From contig NZ_JACHGV010000006.1 in NCBI RefSeq assembly GCF_014202475.1, positions 124,001-188,000 of the forward strand: a DNA stretch of 64,000 nt, given 5' to 3'. A program made the translations under genes and the position numbers. A model generated the notes under the pieces. The model worked only from the letters and a program-made list of their open reading frames with translations. It did no database searches and had not been told where the DNA came from. Position 1 is the stretch's first letter. Each line of letters opens with the position of its first letter. Origin of the DNA: Streptomyces paradoxus. Its GTDB lineage: Bacteria; Actinomycetota; Actinomycetes; Streptomycetales; Streptomycetaceae. Positions 55,253-63,697 of this stretch are shown here, one piece after another.

Positions 55253-55443
55253 ACGGCCAAACACTACCGGAGCGAAACCAGTCACCGGAATGGACGCAGG
55301 ACGCGAACGATCCCTCAGCCGGAAGAGTTACGTAAAGGCACGCAAAACACTCAGAGGGGTTTACAACGGCACCGTAGGTGGCATGTCGATTTCGCCGACG
55401 TGCGAATCCCCGAGCGCACACTGAGCGAAAGGCCCTGGCGCTT

Positions 55444-55857
55444 ATGAACACCACGGTCAGCTGCGAGCTGCACCTGCGCCTCGTTGTGTCGAGCGAGTCC
55501 TCCCTGCCTGTCCCCGCAGGCCTGCGGTACGACACGGCCGACCCCTACGCCGTGCACGCCACCTTCCACACCGGAGCCGAGGAAACCGTCGAGTGGGTGT
55601 TCGCCCGCGACCTCCTCGCCGAGGGACTTCACCGCCCTACGGGCACCGGCGACGTCCGCGTCTGGCCGTCGCGCAGTCACGGCCAGGGCGTCGTGTGCAT
55701 CGCCCTGAGCTCGCCGGAGGGCGAGGCCCTGCTCGAGGCCCCCGCACGGGCCCTGGAGTCCTTCCTGAAGCGGACCGACGCCGCCGTGCCGCCCGGCACG
55801 GAACACCGGCACTTCGACCTCGATCAGGAGCTCTCGCACATCCTGGCGGAAAGCTAG
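55444..55857 (+). CDS. ssgB: Sporulation-specific cell division protein SsgB
   Basis: 137 aa, almost the SsgB sequence as known for S. coelicolor (MNTTVSCELHLRLVVSSESS). SsgB belongs to the SsgA-like proteins; together with SsgA it marks future septum sites and recruits FtsZ during sporulation-specific division. It is required for sporulation. ATG 55444 has a GAAAGG site upstream. In S. coelicolor its transcription is reported to involve the stress sigma factor SigH; I could not place that promoter with confidence here. A strong hairpin follows the gene. Confidence 0.97.
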   Translation: MNTTVSCELHLRLVVSSESSLPVPAGLRYDTADPYAVHATFHTGAEETVEWVFARDLLAEGLHRPTGTGDVRVWPSRSHGQGVVCIALSSPEGEALLEAPARALESFLKRTDAAVPPGTEHRHFDLDQELSHILAES

Positions 55858-56162
55858 GGCGAAGCCCTCACAAAGCCGCCCGGCGCCGTCGACTCGGGGA
55901 GACGGCTCGGGCCCGGACAACCGCATACGGGATGACACCGGCGCCGGCACCGCGGATCACGCGGTACGGCGCCGGTTCGCGTGGGAGCGCCCCTCCCCCG
56001 GTGTCCCTTCCCCGGTGTCGCGCCGCACGGGAACCCTTGCGGGCCGGGAGGCGTTGTATTCGAAGCCATGTACGGGCATGAGGCGGTCCGGCGGAGGTGG
56101 AGCCGTTACCATCGGCCAGCATCGGCGGGCGCCCGCCCGACCCTCAGGCCAGGGAGCGAATC
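55858..56162. other. Intergenic region after ssgB
   Basis: 305 nt. It contains the ssgB terminator (55937-55976) and the promoter region for the CGNR gene. A minus-strand ORF at 55868-56122 exists but has an Arg/Pro-rich composition and no ribosome-binding site; I do not call it. Confidence 0.5.
55937..55976 (+). terminator. ssgB terminator
   Basis: Two-part stem: ACCGGCGCCG (55937-55946) with CGGCGCCGGT (55967-55976), then ACCGCG (55949-55954) with CGCGGT (55960-55965), five-base loop. It starts 79 nt past ssgB. Confidence 0.8.
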
Positions 56163-56723
56163 GTGCTGATCACCCACGACACCCGGTGCGCCCTCGACAC
56201 CGTGGTCGATCTGGTGAACACCGCACCGGAGGACGACACGGCGCCGGACGGGCTGCCGGACGTGGCGACCCTCGCGGACTTCGTGCGGAACCACGAGATC
56301 AGCGATGTCGGGGTGCTCTCGGACTTCGACCTTTCGGCGGTGCGCAAGATCCGCGGACGCTTCGCCGCCGTCTTCGCCGCCCCGGACGCCCGGGCCGCGG
56401 CCGGGCAGATCAACGAGCTGGTCGCGGCGGCCGGCACCACGCCCCGGCTCACGGACCACGACGGCTACGACTGGCATGTGCACTACTTCGCGCCCGGTGC
56501 CTCCGTCGCCGATCATCTGGCCGCCGACTGCGGGATGGCGCTGGCGTTCTTCGTGGTCGCCGGGGAGCAGGAGCGGCTGCGGCGGTGCGAGGCACCGGAC
56601 TGCCGGCGCGCCTTCGTCGACCTGTCCCGCAACCGCTCGCGGCGGTACTGCGACAGCCGCACCTGCGGAAACCGCCTGCACGTGGCCGCGTACCGGGCGC
56701 GCCGCAAGGAGGCGGCGGGCTGA
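56163..56723 (+). CDS. CGNR zinc-finger protein, putative regulator
   Basis: 186 aa from GTG 56163 with AGGGAG upstream. The C-terminal zinc finger CEAPDCRRAF followed by RRYCDSRTCGNRLHVAAY carries the CGNR motif and four cysteines; the N-terminal part (LVNTAPEDDTAPDGLPDVATL) is the usual stress-response A/B-barrel-like ABATE domain. Such proteins are predicted DNA-binding regulators. No target is clear; it is convergent with a small membrane protein gene. Confidence 0.9.
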   Translation: MLITHDTRCALDTVVDLVNTAPEDDTAPDGLPDVATLADFVRNHEISDVGVLSDFDLSAVRKIRGRFAAVFAAPDARAAAGQINELVAAAGTTPRLTDHDGYDWHVHYFAPGASVADHLAADCGMALAFFVVAGEQERLRRCEAPDCRRAFVDLSRNRSRRYCDSRTCGNRLHVAAYRARRKEAAG

Positions 56724-56806
56724 CACCCGGCGCCGGGGCGCACGCCGGGAAGGATGTCGATGCCGACGCGGTCCCGGCGGGTGGCGCCGGGCACCGCGGG
56801 TGAGGC

Positions 56807-56983
56807 TCACAGCAGCAGCAGATCGTGCAACGAGGCCATGAGCAGCAGACTCCCGATCACCGCCAGGAAGATCATCAGCGGTGGCTGAGAGAGGGCGAAG
56901 AGGCAACCACGTGGCTCGTCCTGCCGGGGATGTGGCTCGTCCTGCGGCGGTGCGGGGTCGCTCTGTTTCGTCGTGTCCAGCAT
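56807..56983 (-). CDS. Small membrane protein
   Basis: 58 aa from ATG 56983. Hydrophilic first half with Pro, Asp and Gln, then one hydrophobic helix PLMIFLAVIGSLLLMASL reaching the C terminus. A small membrane protein occurs at this position in S. coelicolor, from memory. Neither this start nor the in-frame ATG at 57013 has a good ribosome-binding site. Confidence 0.6.
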   Translation of the reverse strand: MLDTTKQSDPAPPQDEPHPRQDEPRGCLFALSQPPLMIFLAVIGSLLLMASLHDLLLL

Positions 56984-57134
56984 CTCGCGCCGATGATGAC
57001 GCAGTCGCCCCATCGGGCGCGATCAGCGGCCTCGTTCCGTGCGGGAGTGCACCTATTCCGCCTGGTCCGGTTCGGGTTGTGATCATTTCCGCGCACCGGC
57101 GGACCCACTGTGACGATCGGCCCCGGGCGGGCCG

Positions 57135-57572
57135 TCATATGCCGTGCTTCTTGAGGATGGCCTCGATGTCGCTGAAGTCGTCGTCGCGGGGCGCCTGCGC
57201 CGGCTTGGCCGCCGGCCGGGCGCCCTGGCCCAGGGAAGGCGCCGAGGCGGCGGGGGCCACCGTGTCGGGCCGGTCGGCGGCGCGGGCGGCCGCCCTGCGC
57301 TCCTTGCGGGTGCCGCCGCGGCGGCGCTCCACGGCTCGTGTGGTCATGAAGAGCACCCATGCGAGGCCGAGCACCCCGAACCCGGCCCAGGCCGTCGGAC
57401 TGAACGCGGTGTCGGCCAGCCACTCGACGACCCCCGTCATCACGAGGCCGATCGGGACGAGGGAGTAGGCCGCGACACGGACGGCGGCGAGGTAGCGCTT
57501 GCGGTACGCCGTGACGATCGCAATGCCCAGGCCAGCCGCGGACACGGCGGAGCAGACGGTCTCGGCAATCAT
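57135..57572 (-). CDS. Uncharacterised membrane protein
   Basis: 145 aa from ATG 57572 with GGAGG five bases upstream. Three helices (TVCSAVSAAGLGIAIVTAY, VRVAAYSLVPIGLVMTGVV, WAGFGVLGLAWVLFMTT) and a basic Arg/Ala-rich cytoplasmic tail ending DDDFSDIEAILKKHGI, a short acidic-then-helical element that recurs in actinobacterial membrane proteins. The function is unknown. Confidence 0.75.
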   Translation of the reverse strand: MIAETVCSAVSAAGLGIAIVTAYRKRYLAAVRVAAYSLVPIGLVMTGVVEWLADTAFSPTAWAGFGVLGLAWVLFMTTRAVERRRGGTRKERRAAARAADRPDTVAPAASAPSLGQGARPAAKPAQAPRDDDFSDIEAILKKHGI

Positions 57573-57748
57573 CCGGTCCTCCAGGCGTGGCGCGGTCGGG
57601 TCGGGGCCCTTCGTCCCTTCCATCCTGCACCCGCCGCACCCCGGTGGGCCATGTTCCGGCCCGACATCAGGGACATCTCCGGGTCGCCTCCTCCGCGGGT
57701 GCCGGTGCGGGCTGCGCCTCCGCCCTCGGCTGCTGGGAGACTGTCGGC

Positions 57749-58273
57749 ATGAGCGACTCCTCCTCCGACCGTTCCGCCGCCCCCGTCCTGGAGATCTGGT
57801 GCGACCTCCAGTGCCCGGACTGCCGTACCGCGCTGGACGATCTCCATGCCCTGCGCGCCCGCTACGGCGACCGCCTGGAGCTGCGGCTGCGGCACTTCCC
57901 GCTGGAGAAGAACAAGTACGCCTTCGCCGCCGCGCAGGCCGCGGAGGAGGCGTGGGAGCAGGGCCGGGGATGGCCGTACACGGAGGCCCTGCTGGGGCGG
58001 GTCGAGGAGCTGGCCCGTAAGGGAGAACCCTTCCTGGTCGAGGTGGCCCGCGAACTGGACCTGGACGCCGAGGAGTTCGACACGGCGCTGATCGACGGCC
58101 GGCACATCCTGATCGTGGACGCCGACCAGGCCGAGGGCAAGGCGATCGGTGTGACCGGCACCCCGACGTACGTCATCGGCGGGGAGCGGCTCGACGGCGG
58201 CAAGAGCCAGGAGGGGCTGCGCGAGCGCATCGAGGAGATCGCGGACCGGCTGCTGGCCGGGCAGGAGCACTGA
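57749..58273 (+). CDS. DsbA-family thioredoxin-fold protein
   Basis: 174 aa from ATG 57749. The N-terminal active site is CDLQCPDC (CPDC), and the cis-Pro loop is VTGTPTYVIGG. There is no signal peptide, so it should be cytoplasmic and probably acts as an oxidoreductase or isomerase rather than a secreted disulfide former. Related to FrnE-type proteins. Convergent with the GNAT gene. Confidence 0.88.
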   Translation: MSDSSSDRSAAPVLEIWCDLQCPDCRTALDDLHALRARYGDRLELRLRHFPLEKNKYAFAAAQAAEEAWEQGRGWPYTEALLGRVEELARKGEPFLVEVARELDLDAEEFDTALIDGRHILIVDADQAEGKAIGVTGTPTYVIGGERLDGGKSQEGLRERIEEIADRLLAGQEH

Positions 58274-58304
58274 TCGCCCTCACCCGGCTCCGGCTCCCGG
58301 GCCG

Positions 58305-59129
58305 CTACAGCAGCGGCTTGTACAGGGCGTACCGCTCGGTCTCGTAGCCGAGTGAGGCGTAGAGCCGTTCGGCCGGGGTGTTGCCCGCGAAGACGTTGAG
58401 GCCGAGGATCCGCCTGCCCTCGGCGATGGTCTGGGCCTCGGCCAGCAGCATCAGGGTGCGGCCGTGGCCCTGCCCCCGGTGGGCGGCGTCGGTCTCGACG
58501 TCGAAGACGAACGCGCTGCTCTCGCGCACCGCGAGCCACAGCGTTCCCACGGGCGTCCCCAGGTGTTCCACGACGCTGATGAGCGTGCCCGGGGTGGCGA
58601 GACCGTCGGGCAGCAGGGTCGCGTGGTCGCGCTCCGACTTGACCCGGGCCTCGGCCTCCGGGACGCCCCGCTCGATCCAGCTGCGCGCGTAGTCCTCCCG
58701 GCCCTTCTCCAGCCAGGGGCCGAACTCCGCCTCGGTCATGGGCCGGGCGCGGCTGCCCTCCGGCAGCTCCGGCGGGGTGTCGCCGAGCTGCTTCTCCAGG
58801 CCGCGGTTGCGGACGACGTAGCCGAGCGCCGTGGCGAGCCGGAGTCCCGCCTCGGACGTGGCGGGGACCACCGCCTCGATGCGGTGGCACCCCCAGCCGC
58901 GCGCCACCTCCTCAGCGGCGAGCGCGGCAACCGTGCCCCGGCCCCGTCTGCGGTCGGCTTCGTCGATGCGCAGCTTCGTGATCCGGGCCACCGTGGTGCC
59001 GAACACGGGGTGCGTGTCGAGGCGTATCACCCCCACGGGACGGCTGTTCACACATACCTGGTAGCGGCGTGAGCGCGTCCCGTCGGCGTTCTGCTGAAGC
59101 GGCTCGGTCGGCCGCAGGGTCGTGGTCAT
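58305..59129 (-). CDS. Double-GNAT N-acetyltransferase
   Basis: 274 aa from ATG 59129, with two GNAT domains. The first has motif A RRRGRGTVAALAAEEV and the second AHRGQGHGRTLMLLAEA, followed by GLNVFAGNTPAERLYASLGY. Tandem GNAT proteins in actinobacteria include mycothiol synthase, but this sequence does not match MshD specifically. The substrate is unknown. Confidence 0.85.
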   Translation of the reverse strand: MTTTLRPTEPLQQNADGTRSRRYQVCVNSRPVGVIRLDTHPVFGTTVARITKLRIDEADRRRGRGTVAALAAEEVARGWGCHRIEAVVPATSEAGLRLATALGYVVRNRGLEKQLGDTPPELPEGSRARPMTEAEFGPWLEKGREDYARSWIERGVPEAEARVKSERDHATLLPDGLATPGTLISVVEHLGTPVGTLWLAVRESSAFVFDVETDAAHRGQGHGRTLMLLAEAQTIAEGRRILGLNVFAGNTPAERLYASLGYETERYALYKPLL

Positions 59130-59183
59130 CAGGGGTGTTCTACCCGCAACCACGGTCCCGGTCAGCCGAATTTGCCGGGACTG

Positions 59184-60005
59184 TCAGGGGTCGAGGTCGT
59201 GCCCGGAGCGCTCCTCGAAGATCCGCATGGCCTTGGCGGTCACCGGGCCGGGCGCGCCCGGCAGCTCACGGCCGTCGACGCGGTGCACGGCCTGCACGTC
59301 CCGCAGGGTGGATGTCAGGAAGACCTCGTCGGCCCGCTCCAGGACGTCCAGCGGCAGGTCGGTCTCCTTGGCGCCCGTCCATTCGGCCGCGAGCGCCCGG
59401 GTGATGCCCGCGAGGCAGCCGGAGGCGAGCGGCGGTGTGTGGATCTCGCCGTCGAGGACGACGAAGACGTTCGACCCGGTGCCCTCGCACAGCTGCCCCA
59501 CCGTGTTGCCGAACAGGGCTTCGGACGCGCCCTGTTCACGGGCCCGGGCGAGGGCGACGACGTTCTCGGCGTACGAAGTGGTCTTGAGGCCGGTGAGCGC
59601 GCCGCGCTCGTTGCGGGTCCAGGGGACCGTGATCACGGCGGTGGAGTCGGGGCGGCGGGTCGTCTCGCCGAGGGCGACGACGAGGGTCGGGCCGTGCTCG
59701 CCCCGGTCGGATCCGAGGGGGCCGTCGCCGCCGGTGTAGGTGATGCGGAGGCGGCCGAGAGGGACGGGGTTGGCGTCGAGGACGGCGGCGCAGGCGCGGC
59801 GCACCTCGTCGTGGTCCGGGTCCGGCAGGCCGAGGCCGCGCGCGGAGCGGGTCAGCCGGTCGAGGTGCCGGGTGAGCGCGAACGGCCGGCCGGCCACGGC
59901 CTTGACCGTCTCGAAGATGCCGTCGCCCACGGTCAGCCCGTGGTCGAAGACGGAGACGCGGGCGGACTCGGTGTCCTGCAGCCCGCCGTCGAGCCAGATC
60001 TTCAC
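59184..60005 (-). CDS. pabC: Aminodeoxychorismate lyase-like class IV aminotransferase
   Basis: 273 aa of the fold-type IV PLP enzymes. The PLP lysine is in TGLKTTSYAENVV and the phosphate-binding part in EGTGSNVFVVL. Its start (GTG 60005) overlaps the stop of the chorismate-binding gene by four bases, which supports 4-amino-4-deoxychorismate lyase in the p-aminobenzoate branch of folate synthesis. Branched-chain or D-amino-acid aminotransferase would be the alternative on sequence alone. Confidence 0.85.
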   Translation of the reverse strand: MKIWLDGGLQDTESARVSVFDHGLTVGDGIFETVKAVAGRPFALTRHLDRLTRSARGLGLPDPDHDEVRRACAAVLDANPVPLGRLRITYTGGDGPLGSDRGEHGPTLVVALGETTRRPDSTAVITVPWTRNERGALTGLKTTSYAENVVALARAREQGASEALFGNTVGQLCEGTGSNVFVVLDGEIHTPPLASGCLAGITRALAAEWTGAKETDLPLDVLERADEVFLTSTLRDVQAVHRVDGRELPGAPGPVTAKAMRIFEERSGHDLDP

Positions 60006-61045
60006 GTCAGGTCCTCCCCACTCAGCTCGTACACTCCCGACGCTATCGCGAGCAGCCGGGCCGCCTTGAGCTCGGTCTCCCGCCACTCCCCCTCGGGATC
60101 GGAGCCCCAGGTGATGCCGGCGCCGGTGCCGAAGCGCAGCACGCCGTCCGCCCGGTCGATCCAGAAGGTGCGGATCCCGACGGCCAGCTCTCCGGTTCCC
60201 CGGTCGGCGTCGACCCAGCCGATACCGCCGCAATACGGCCCCCTGGGCGCCGTCTCCAGCGCGTCGATGATCCGCAGGGCGCTGGACTTGGGCGCGCCCG
60301 TGACCGAGCCGGGCGGGAAGGCGGCGCCGAGCAGCTCGGCCCAGCCGGTCCCGTCCGCCAGCTCGCCGCGGACCGTCGAGACGAGATGGACCAGCCCGGG
60401 GTGTTTCTCGACGGCACACAGGTCGGGCACCGTCACACTGCCCGTGGCGCACACCCGTCCGATGTCGTTGCGGACCAGGTCCACGATCATCACGTTCTCG
60501 GCGAAGTCCTTCTCCAGCAGGTCCGCCTCGGTCCGGCCGGTGCCCTTGATCGGCCCGGACTCGACGACCCGGCCGTCGCGCCGCAGGAAGAGTTCCGGGG
60601 ACGCGGTGGCGATCTCGACGCCGTGCCCAGGCAGGCGGATCGTTCCTGCATAGGGCGCCGGGTTGCCGCGGGCCAGCAGGGCGGTGAGGGCGTCCACGTC
60701 GGCGCCGGGCGGGACGGGCGCGGACAGCACCCGGCACAGGTTCGCCTGGTAGACCTCGCCGGCCGCGATGTGGTCGCGGATCCGCCGCACAGCGGCCGTG
60801 TACGCGGCGCGATCGAGCGAGGACGTCCAGTCACCGGCGGCCGGTGCGCGCCATGCGCCGGGCACGGGAGCCGGCACGTCCGCCGTCCGGACCTCCGCGA
60901 AGCGGGCGCAGGTCAGACGGCCCTCGAAGTCGGCACAGACGGCCCAGAAGCCGCTGGACTCCAGGGCCTCGGGATCATCGGTGACGTCGAGGAGCCCGGT
61001 GGCGAGGCGGTCGCCGAAGCGGGCGAGAGGAGGGAGGTCGAGCAC
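60002..61045 (-). CDS. pabB: Chorismate-binding enzyme, aminodeoxychorismate synthase component I-like
   Basis: 347 aa. The chorismate-binding C-terminal domain is complete: IAAGEVYQANLCR, GPIKGTGRTEAD, KDFAENVMIVDLVRNDIGRV and PPGSVTGAPKSSAL. The N-terminal domain is short. Paired and translationally coupled with a PabC-like gene, which favours p-aminobenzoate over anthranilate synthesis. No glutaminase (PabA) gene is adjacent. GTG start at 61045. Confidence 0.88.
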   Translation of the reverse strand: MLDLPPLARFGDRLATGLLDVTDDPEALESSGFWAVCADFEGRLTCARFAEVRTADVPAPVPGAWRAPAAGDWTSSLDRAAYTAAVRRIRDHIAAGEVYQANLCRVLSAPVPPGADVDALTALLARGNPAPYAGTIRLPGHGVEIATASPELFLRRDGRVVESGPIKGTGRTEADLLEKDFAENVMIVDLVRNDIGRVCATGSVTVPDLCAVEKHPGLVHLVSTVRGELADGTGWAELLGAAFPPGSVTGAPKSSALRIIDALETAPRGPYCGGIGWVDADRGTGELAVGIRTFWIDRADGVLRFGTGAGITWGSDPEGEWRETELKAARLLAIASGVYELSGEDLT

Positions 61046-61152
61046 GCATCGAGTCTATGGCGGGGGCCCCGCGGGTGACCGGGGATGTCCTCCCGGGCGG
61101 CCTTGTGACCTCCCTGAGCAGGGGAAGCGCAGCACGCTGCACAAACGCGTTT

Positions 61153-61180
61153 TTGTACTGGCCCCGGAATCCGCTAGAGT
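61153..61180 (+). promoter_or_regulatory. Promoter of the Gly-Cys-Val tRNA operon
   Basis: TTGTAC (61153-61158) and TAGAGT (61175-61180) with a 16-bp spacer. The first tRNA starts 42 nt beyond the -10. A good match to a housekeeping sigma promoter in Streptomyces. Confidence 0.65.
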
Positions 61181-61221
61181 TCAACACGTCGCCGGGCCGC
61201 GAGGGCGGACCGAAACGACAG

Positions 61222-61294
61222 GCGGACGTAGCTCAGTTGGTAGAGCGCAACCTTGCCAAGGTTGAGGTCGCGAGTTCGAACCTCGTCGTCCGCT
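61222..61294 (+). tRNA. tRNA-Gly(GCC)
   Basis: 73 nt. Acceptor arms GCGGACG and CGTCCGC, D-arm TAGCTCAGTTGGTAGAGC, anticodon loop TTGCCAA with anticodon GCC (codons GGC/GGU), T-arm GCGAGTTCGAACCTCGT, discriminator T. CCA is not encoded. Confidence 0.97.
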
Positions 61295-61330
61295 CGAAGG
61301 AAGAGGGGGCTCCCGGCCCCCTACACTCCT

Positions 61331-61404
61331 GGTGGAGTGGCCGAGAGGCGAGGCAACGGCCTGCAAAGCCGTCTACACGGGTTCAAATCCCGTCTCCACC
61401 TCCA
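61331..61404 (+). tRNA. tRNA-Cys(GCA)
   Basis: 74 nt including an encoded CCA. Acceptor arms GGTGGAG and CTCCACC, anticodon loop CTGCAAA (GCA, codons UGC/UGU), T-arm ACGGGTTCAAATCCCGT, discriminator T. Only this tRNA of the cluster encodes CCA. Confidence 0.96.
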
Positions 61405-61405
61405 A

Positions 61406-61477
61406 GGACGATTAGCTCAGCGGGAGAGCGCTTCCCTGACACGGAAGAGGTCACTGGTTCAATCCCAGTATCGTCCA
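61406..61477 (+). tRNA. tRNA-Val(GAC), copy 1
   Basis: 72 nt. Acceptor arms GGACGAT and ATCGTCC, anticodon stem-loop CTTCC/CTGACAC/GGAAG (anticodon GAC, codons GUC/GUU), T-arm ACTGGTTCAATCCCAGT, discriminator A, no CCA. It starts one base after the tRNA-Cys CCA. Confidence 0.97.
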
Positions 61478-61501
61478 CTGGATCTCCCGAGATCCCAACC
61501 C

Positions 61502-61573
61502 GCGCGATTAGCTCAGCGGGAGAGCGCTTCCCTGACACGGAAGAGGTCACTGGTTCAATCCCAGTATCGCGCA
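61502..61573 (+). tRNA. tRNA-Val(GAC), copy 2, variant acceptor stem
   Basis: Same body and anticodon GAC as the other copies, but the acceptor stem is GCGCGAT paired with ATCGCGC; positions differ on both strands so pairing is kept. It should be functional. Confidence 0.96.
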
Positions 61574-61616
61574 CGCAGTGCCCATGATCCGCTGCATGCT
61601 GTGGTCATGGTCCCGA

Positions 61617-61688
61617 GGACGATTAGCTCAGCGGGAGAGCGCTTCCCTGACACGGAAGAGGTCACTGGTTCAATCCCAGTATCGTCCA
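61617..61688 (+). tRNA. tRNA-Val(GAC), copy 3
   Basis: Identical to copy 1, including the acceptor arms GGACGAT and ATCGTCC. Last gene of the array; a terminator begins three bases later. Confidence 0.97.
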
Positions 61689-61690
61689 CA

Positions 61691-61733
61691 TCACAAGGAG
61701 CCCCCGGCCGTTCGCGGCCGGGGGCTTCTGTGA
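61691..61733 (+). terminator. Terminator of the tRNA operon
   Basis: Stem with inner arms AGCCCCCGGCCG (61699-61710) and CGGCCGGGGGCT (61715-61726), loop TTCG, extended outside by TCACA (61691-61695) and TGTGA (61729-61733). Confidence 0.9.
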
Positions 61734-61742
61734 TGTCACGGC

Positions 61743-62033
61743 TCAGGACGAGAACAACATGCGACCGAAGCTCTTGTTGCGGTGGTGACCGTGGTGGCCG
61801 TGATGTCCATGCCCGCCGTGCGGGGCACCCCAGGCGGGGGCCGGAGGGGCGGGGTAGGCCTGCGGGGCGGGCGGAGGCGGCGGGGCGGCCTGGGACCACT
61901 GGGCCTCCAGACGGGTCAGCGACTCCAGCTCGCCGTAGTCGAGAAAGATCCCGCGGCACCCGCTGCACTGCTCGATCTGGACACCGTTGCGGTTGTACGT
62001 GTGCATCGGCGCACGGCACTTCGGACACTGCAT
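61743..62033 (-). CDS. TFIIB-type zinc-ribbon protein
   Basis: 96 aa. The N terminus MQCPKCRAPMHTYNRNGVQIEQCSGCRGIF has two CxxC pairs of the zf-TFIIB fold, followed by FLDYGELESL. The second half is low complexity: Pro/Ala-rich and then a His/Gly-rich run, which could bind metal. The function is unknown; found widely in actinobacteria. Confidence 0.88.
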   Translation of the reverse strand: MQCPKCRAPMHTYNRNGVQIEQCSGCRGIFLDYGELESLTRLEAQWSQAAPPPPPAPQAYPAPPAPAWGAPHGGHGHHGHHGHHRNKSFGRMLFSS

Positions 62034-62112
62034 GGTCGTTCAACTCCTCGCCGGTCGGTCCTGCTTCACATCTCGCCAGGACAGACTCTGTCCCGCTGTG
62101 CTCGGTTGCACC

Positions 62113-63051
62113 CTACTTCGCGTGCTCCTGCACCAACTGGGGCGGGACGGTAGCCATTCGGTCACAGGCGTCCACGACCGACTGCTCCACCTCGTCCAGC
62201 GGGCGGCCGGCCGCGACGGCCTTGGCCACGGCCCGGGCCGCGGTCTGGGCGGTGAGGGCGCGGGCGGGGACGTCGAGGGCGGGCCAGGGGTCGCCCTCGG
62301 CGGGCACGGCGGGACCGCCGGCCTCCCGATAGGCGGTGAGGAACCGGTCCCACTCGCCGGGCGGGAGCAGGCCGCAGGCGTACCAGGCGGCGGGGCGGGC
62401 GAGGTCCCAGGCGGGGACGCCGACGCCGACGTCGTCCACGTCGATCAGCAGCCACGGCCCGTCGGCGGGGTGTCGTACGAGCTGGCCGAGGTGGAGGTCG
62501 CCGTGGCAGAGGGTGCCGGTGTGCGGCATCGGGGCCTCGGCCCGGGCCCAGGGCGGGAGCGTGGCCCAGGCGCGCAGGACGGGCGCGGCCGCGGGGTGCG
62601 GGCCGGCCTCGCGGAGCCGGGCGACGGCCCGGGCCGCTTTGGCGGGGCCGCGCATGACGGGCAGGCCCTCCGGAGCCGGGGTGCGGTGGAGGCGGGCGAG
62701 GAGTGCGGCGGCGGCTTCCCAGGGTGCGGCGTCCGGGTCGTCGGGATCCACGGGGGTGCCGTACGGCCAGAACGTCACCAGGCGGCCGTGCAGGTCGACC
62801 GGGGCTGGGTCCAGTGGGGGCAGGAGGATGTCGGGGTGCCGGGCGGCGAGGGTGAGGCGGCTCGTGAGCTCGGCGGGGGTCGTGTCCAGGGGGTGGGCCT
62901 TCGCGACGGTGTCCGCGTGGCGTACGACGGTGCCGTCCGGGCGGTCCGCGAGCGTGGCCGCGCCGCAGGGGCAGACCGGTGAGCGGGCATGGGCGGCGGC
63001 TCGGGCCCTGGCGGTGAGACCGGCCAGCAGCGGGCCGGGGACGGAGTTCAC
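62113..63051 (-). CDS. APH-family phosphotransferase
   Basis: 312 aa from GTG 63051. The Brenner-type catalytic motif is LCHGDLHLGQLV (His-Gly-Asp), and the magnesium-binding motif is LLIDVDDVGVG. These define the aminoglycoside/choline kinase-like fold. Resistance cannot be assumed; many Streptomyces members act on small metabolites. The N terminus has a CPCG pair. The substrate is unknown. Confidence 0.85.
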   Translation of the reverse strand: MNSVPGPLLAGLTARARAAAHARSPVCPCGAATLADRPDGTVVRHADTVAKAHPLDTTPAELTSRLTLAARHPDILLPPLDPAPVDLHGRLVTFWPYGTPVDPDDPDAAPWEAAAALLARLHRTPAPEGLPVMRGPAKAARAVARLREAGPHPAAAPVLRAWATLPPWARAEAPMPHTGTLCHGDLHLGQLVRHPADGPWLLIDVDDVGVGVPAWDLARPAAWYACGLLPPGEWDRFLTAYREAGGPAVPAEGDPWPALDVPARALTAQTAARAVAKAVAAGRPLDEVEQSVVDACDRMATVPPQLVQEHAK

Positions 63052-63131
63052 CGGGTGAGAGTACGCGCCGACGGGACCCGCTGGAGGGGGGCGTGTCCGT
63101 TCCGGGTGCTCCGCGCCGGGGGGGCAAAAGC

Positions 63132-63165
63132 AATGCCGGCGCAGCTCCCCAGCTGCGCCGGCATT
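63132..63165 (-). terminator. Terminator between the phosphotransferase and the small membrane gene
   Basis: 15-bp perfect stem: AATGCCGGCGCAGCT (63132-63146) and AGCTGCGCCGGCATT (63151-63165), loop CCCC. It is downstream of the minus-strand gene at 63254. Confidence 0.9.
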
Positions 63166-63253
63166 TGTGCCGTCCGCCGCACCCCCGTCCCCACGGGGTT
63201 TCATGGTCGGGATGTCCCCGCCCGGACCGCTCTTCCGGGCCTGGGGTCGCCGC

Positions 63254-63463
63254 TCAGCGCCCCAGCATCTCGCCCACGGACGACGCCTGTGTGGCCACTG
63301 TCTCCCACCCGTCGAAGACGAGGAGGAGCAGGACCGCCAGGGGAAGGGCCATCAGCGTCGCCACCAGCGGGTGGCGACGGCCCTGACGGCGGGGGCGGAA
63401 CGCGGCGGCGTACACCTTGCGTCCCTCCTCGCGGAGCAGCGTCCGCGGAGCCGTCTGGGCCAT
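63254..63463 (-). CDS. Small membrane protein
   Basis: 69 aa from ATG 63463 with AGGAGAGGG upstream, a good ribosome-binding site. Basic N-terminal half (LLREEGRKVYAAAFRPRRQG), one hydrophobic helix ATLMALPLAVLLLLVF, short C-terminal tail. The function is unknown. A perfect terminator follows. Confidence 0.7.
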   Translation of the reverse strand: MAQTAPRTLLREEGRKVYAAAFRPRRQGRRHPLVATLMALPLAVLLLLVFDGWETVATQASSVGEMLGR

Positions 63464-63697
63464 GGTCCCTCTCCTGACCTCTGTCGGTTGTCGTTGGCAG
63501 CGGCGGGCGTCTGACCTCGGGGGACGAGTGCTGCACCCGCCGCTTGACCTCAAATCTAGGTGTCCGGCCCTCTCCAGGCGTCATGCCCTCGTACCGATTG
63601 CCGGGCCTCCCGGAGGATGAGCCGCCACCTGCGATGTACTCCCCTGGTTGGAGACGGGGACGCGGGTCTCAGGGTCTTCCCCGAGGGGGCGACCGGA

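Noticed and set aside
55868..56122. 84-codon minus-strand ORF between ssgB and the CGNR gene
   Set aside because: Arg/Pro-rich, overlaps the ssgB terminator, and has no ribosome-binding site.
61406..61688. Three near-identical repeats with short spacers, resembling a CRISPR array
   Set aside because: Each unit folds as tRNA-Val with anticodon GAC; spacers are not of uniform length and there are no cas genes.
62113..63051. Antibiotic-resistance aminoglycoside phosphotransferase
   Set aside because: Only the general APH fold is supported; no substrate-specific features or resistance context.
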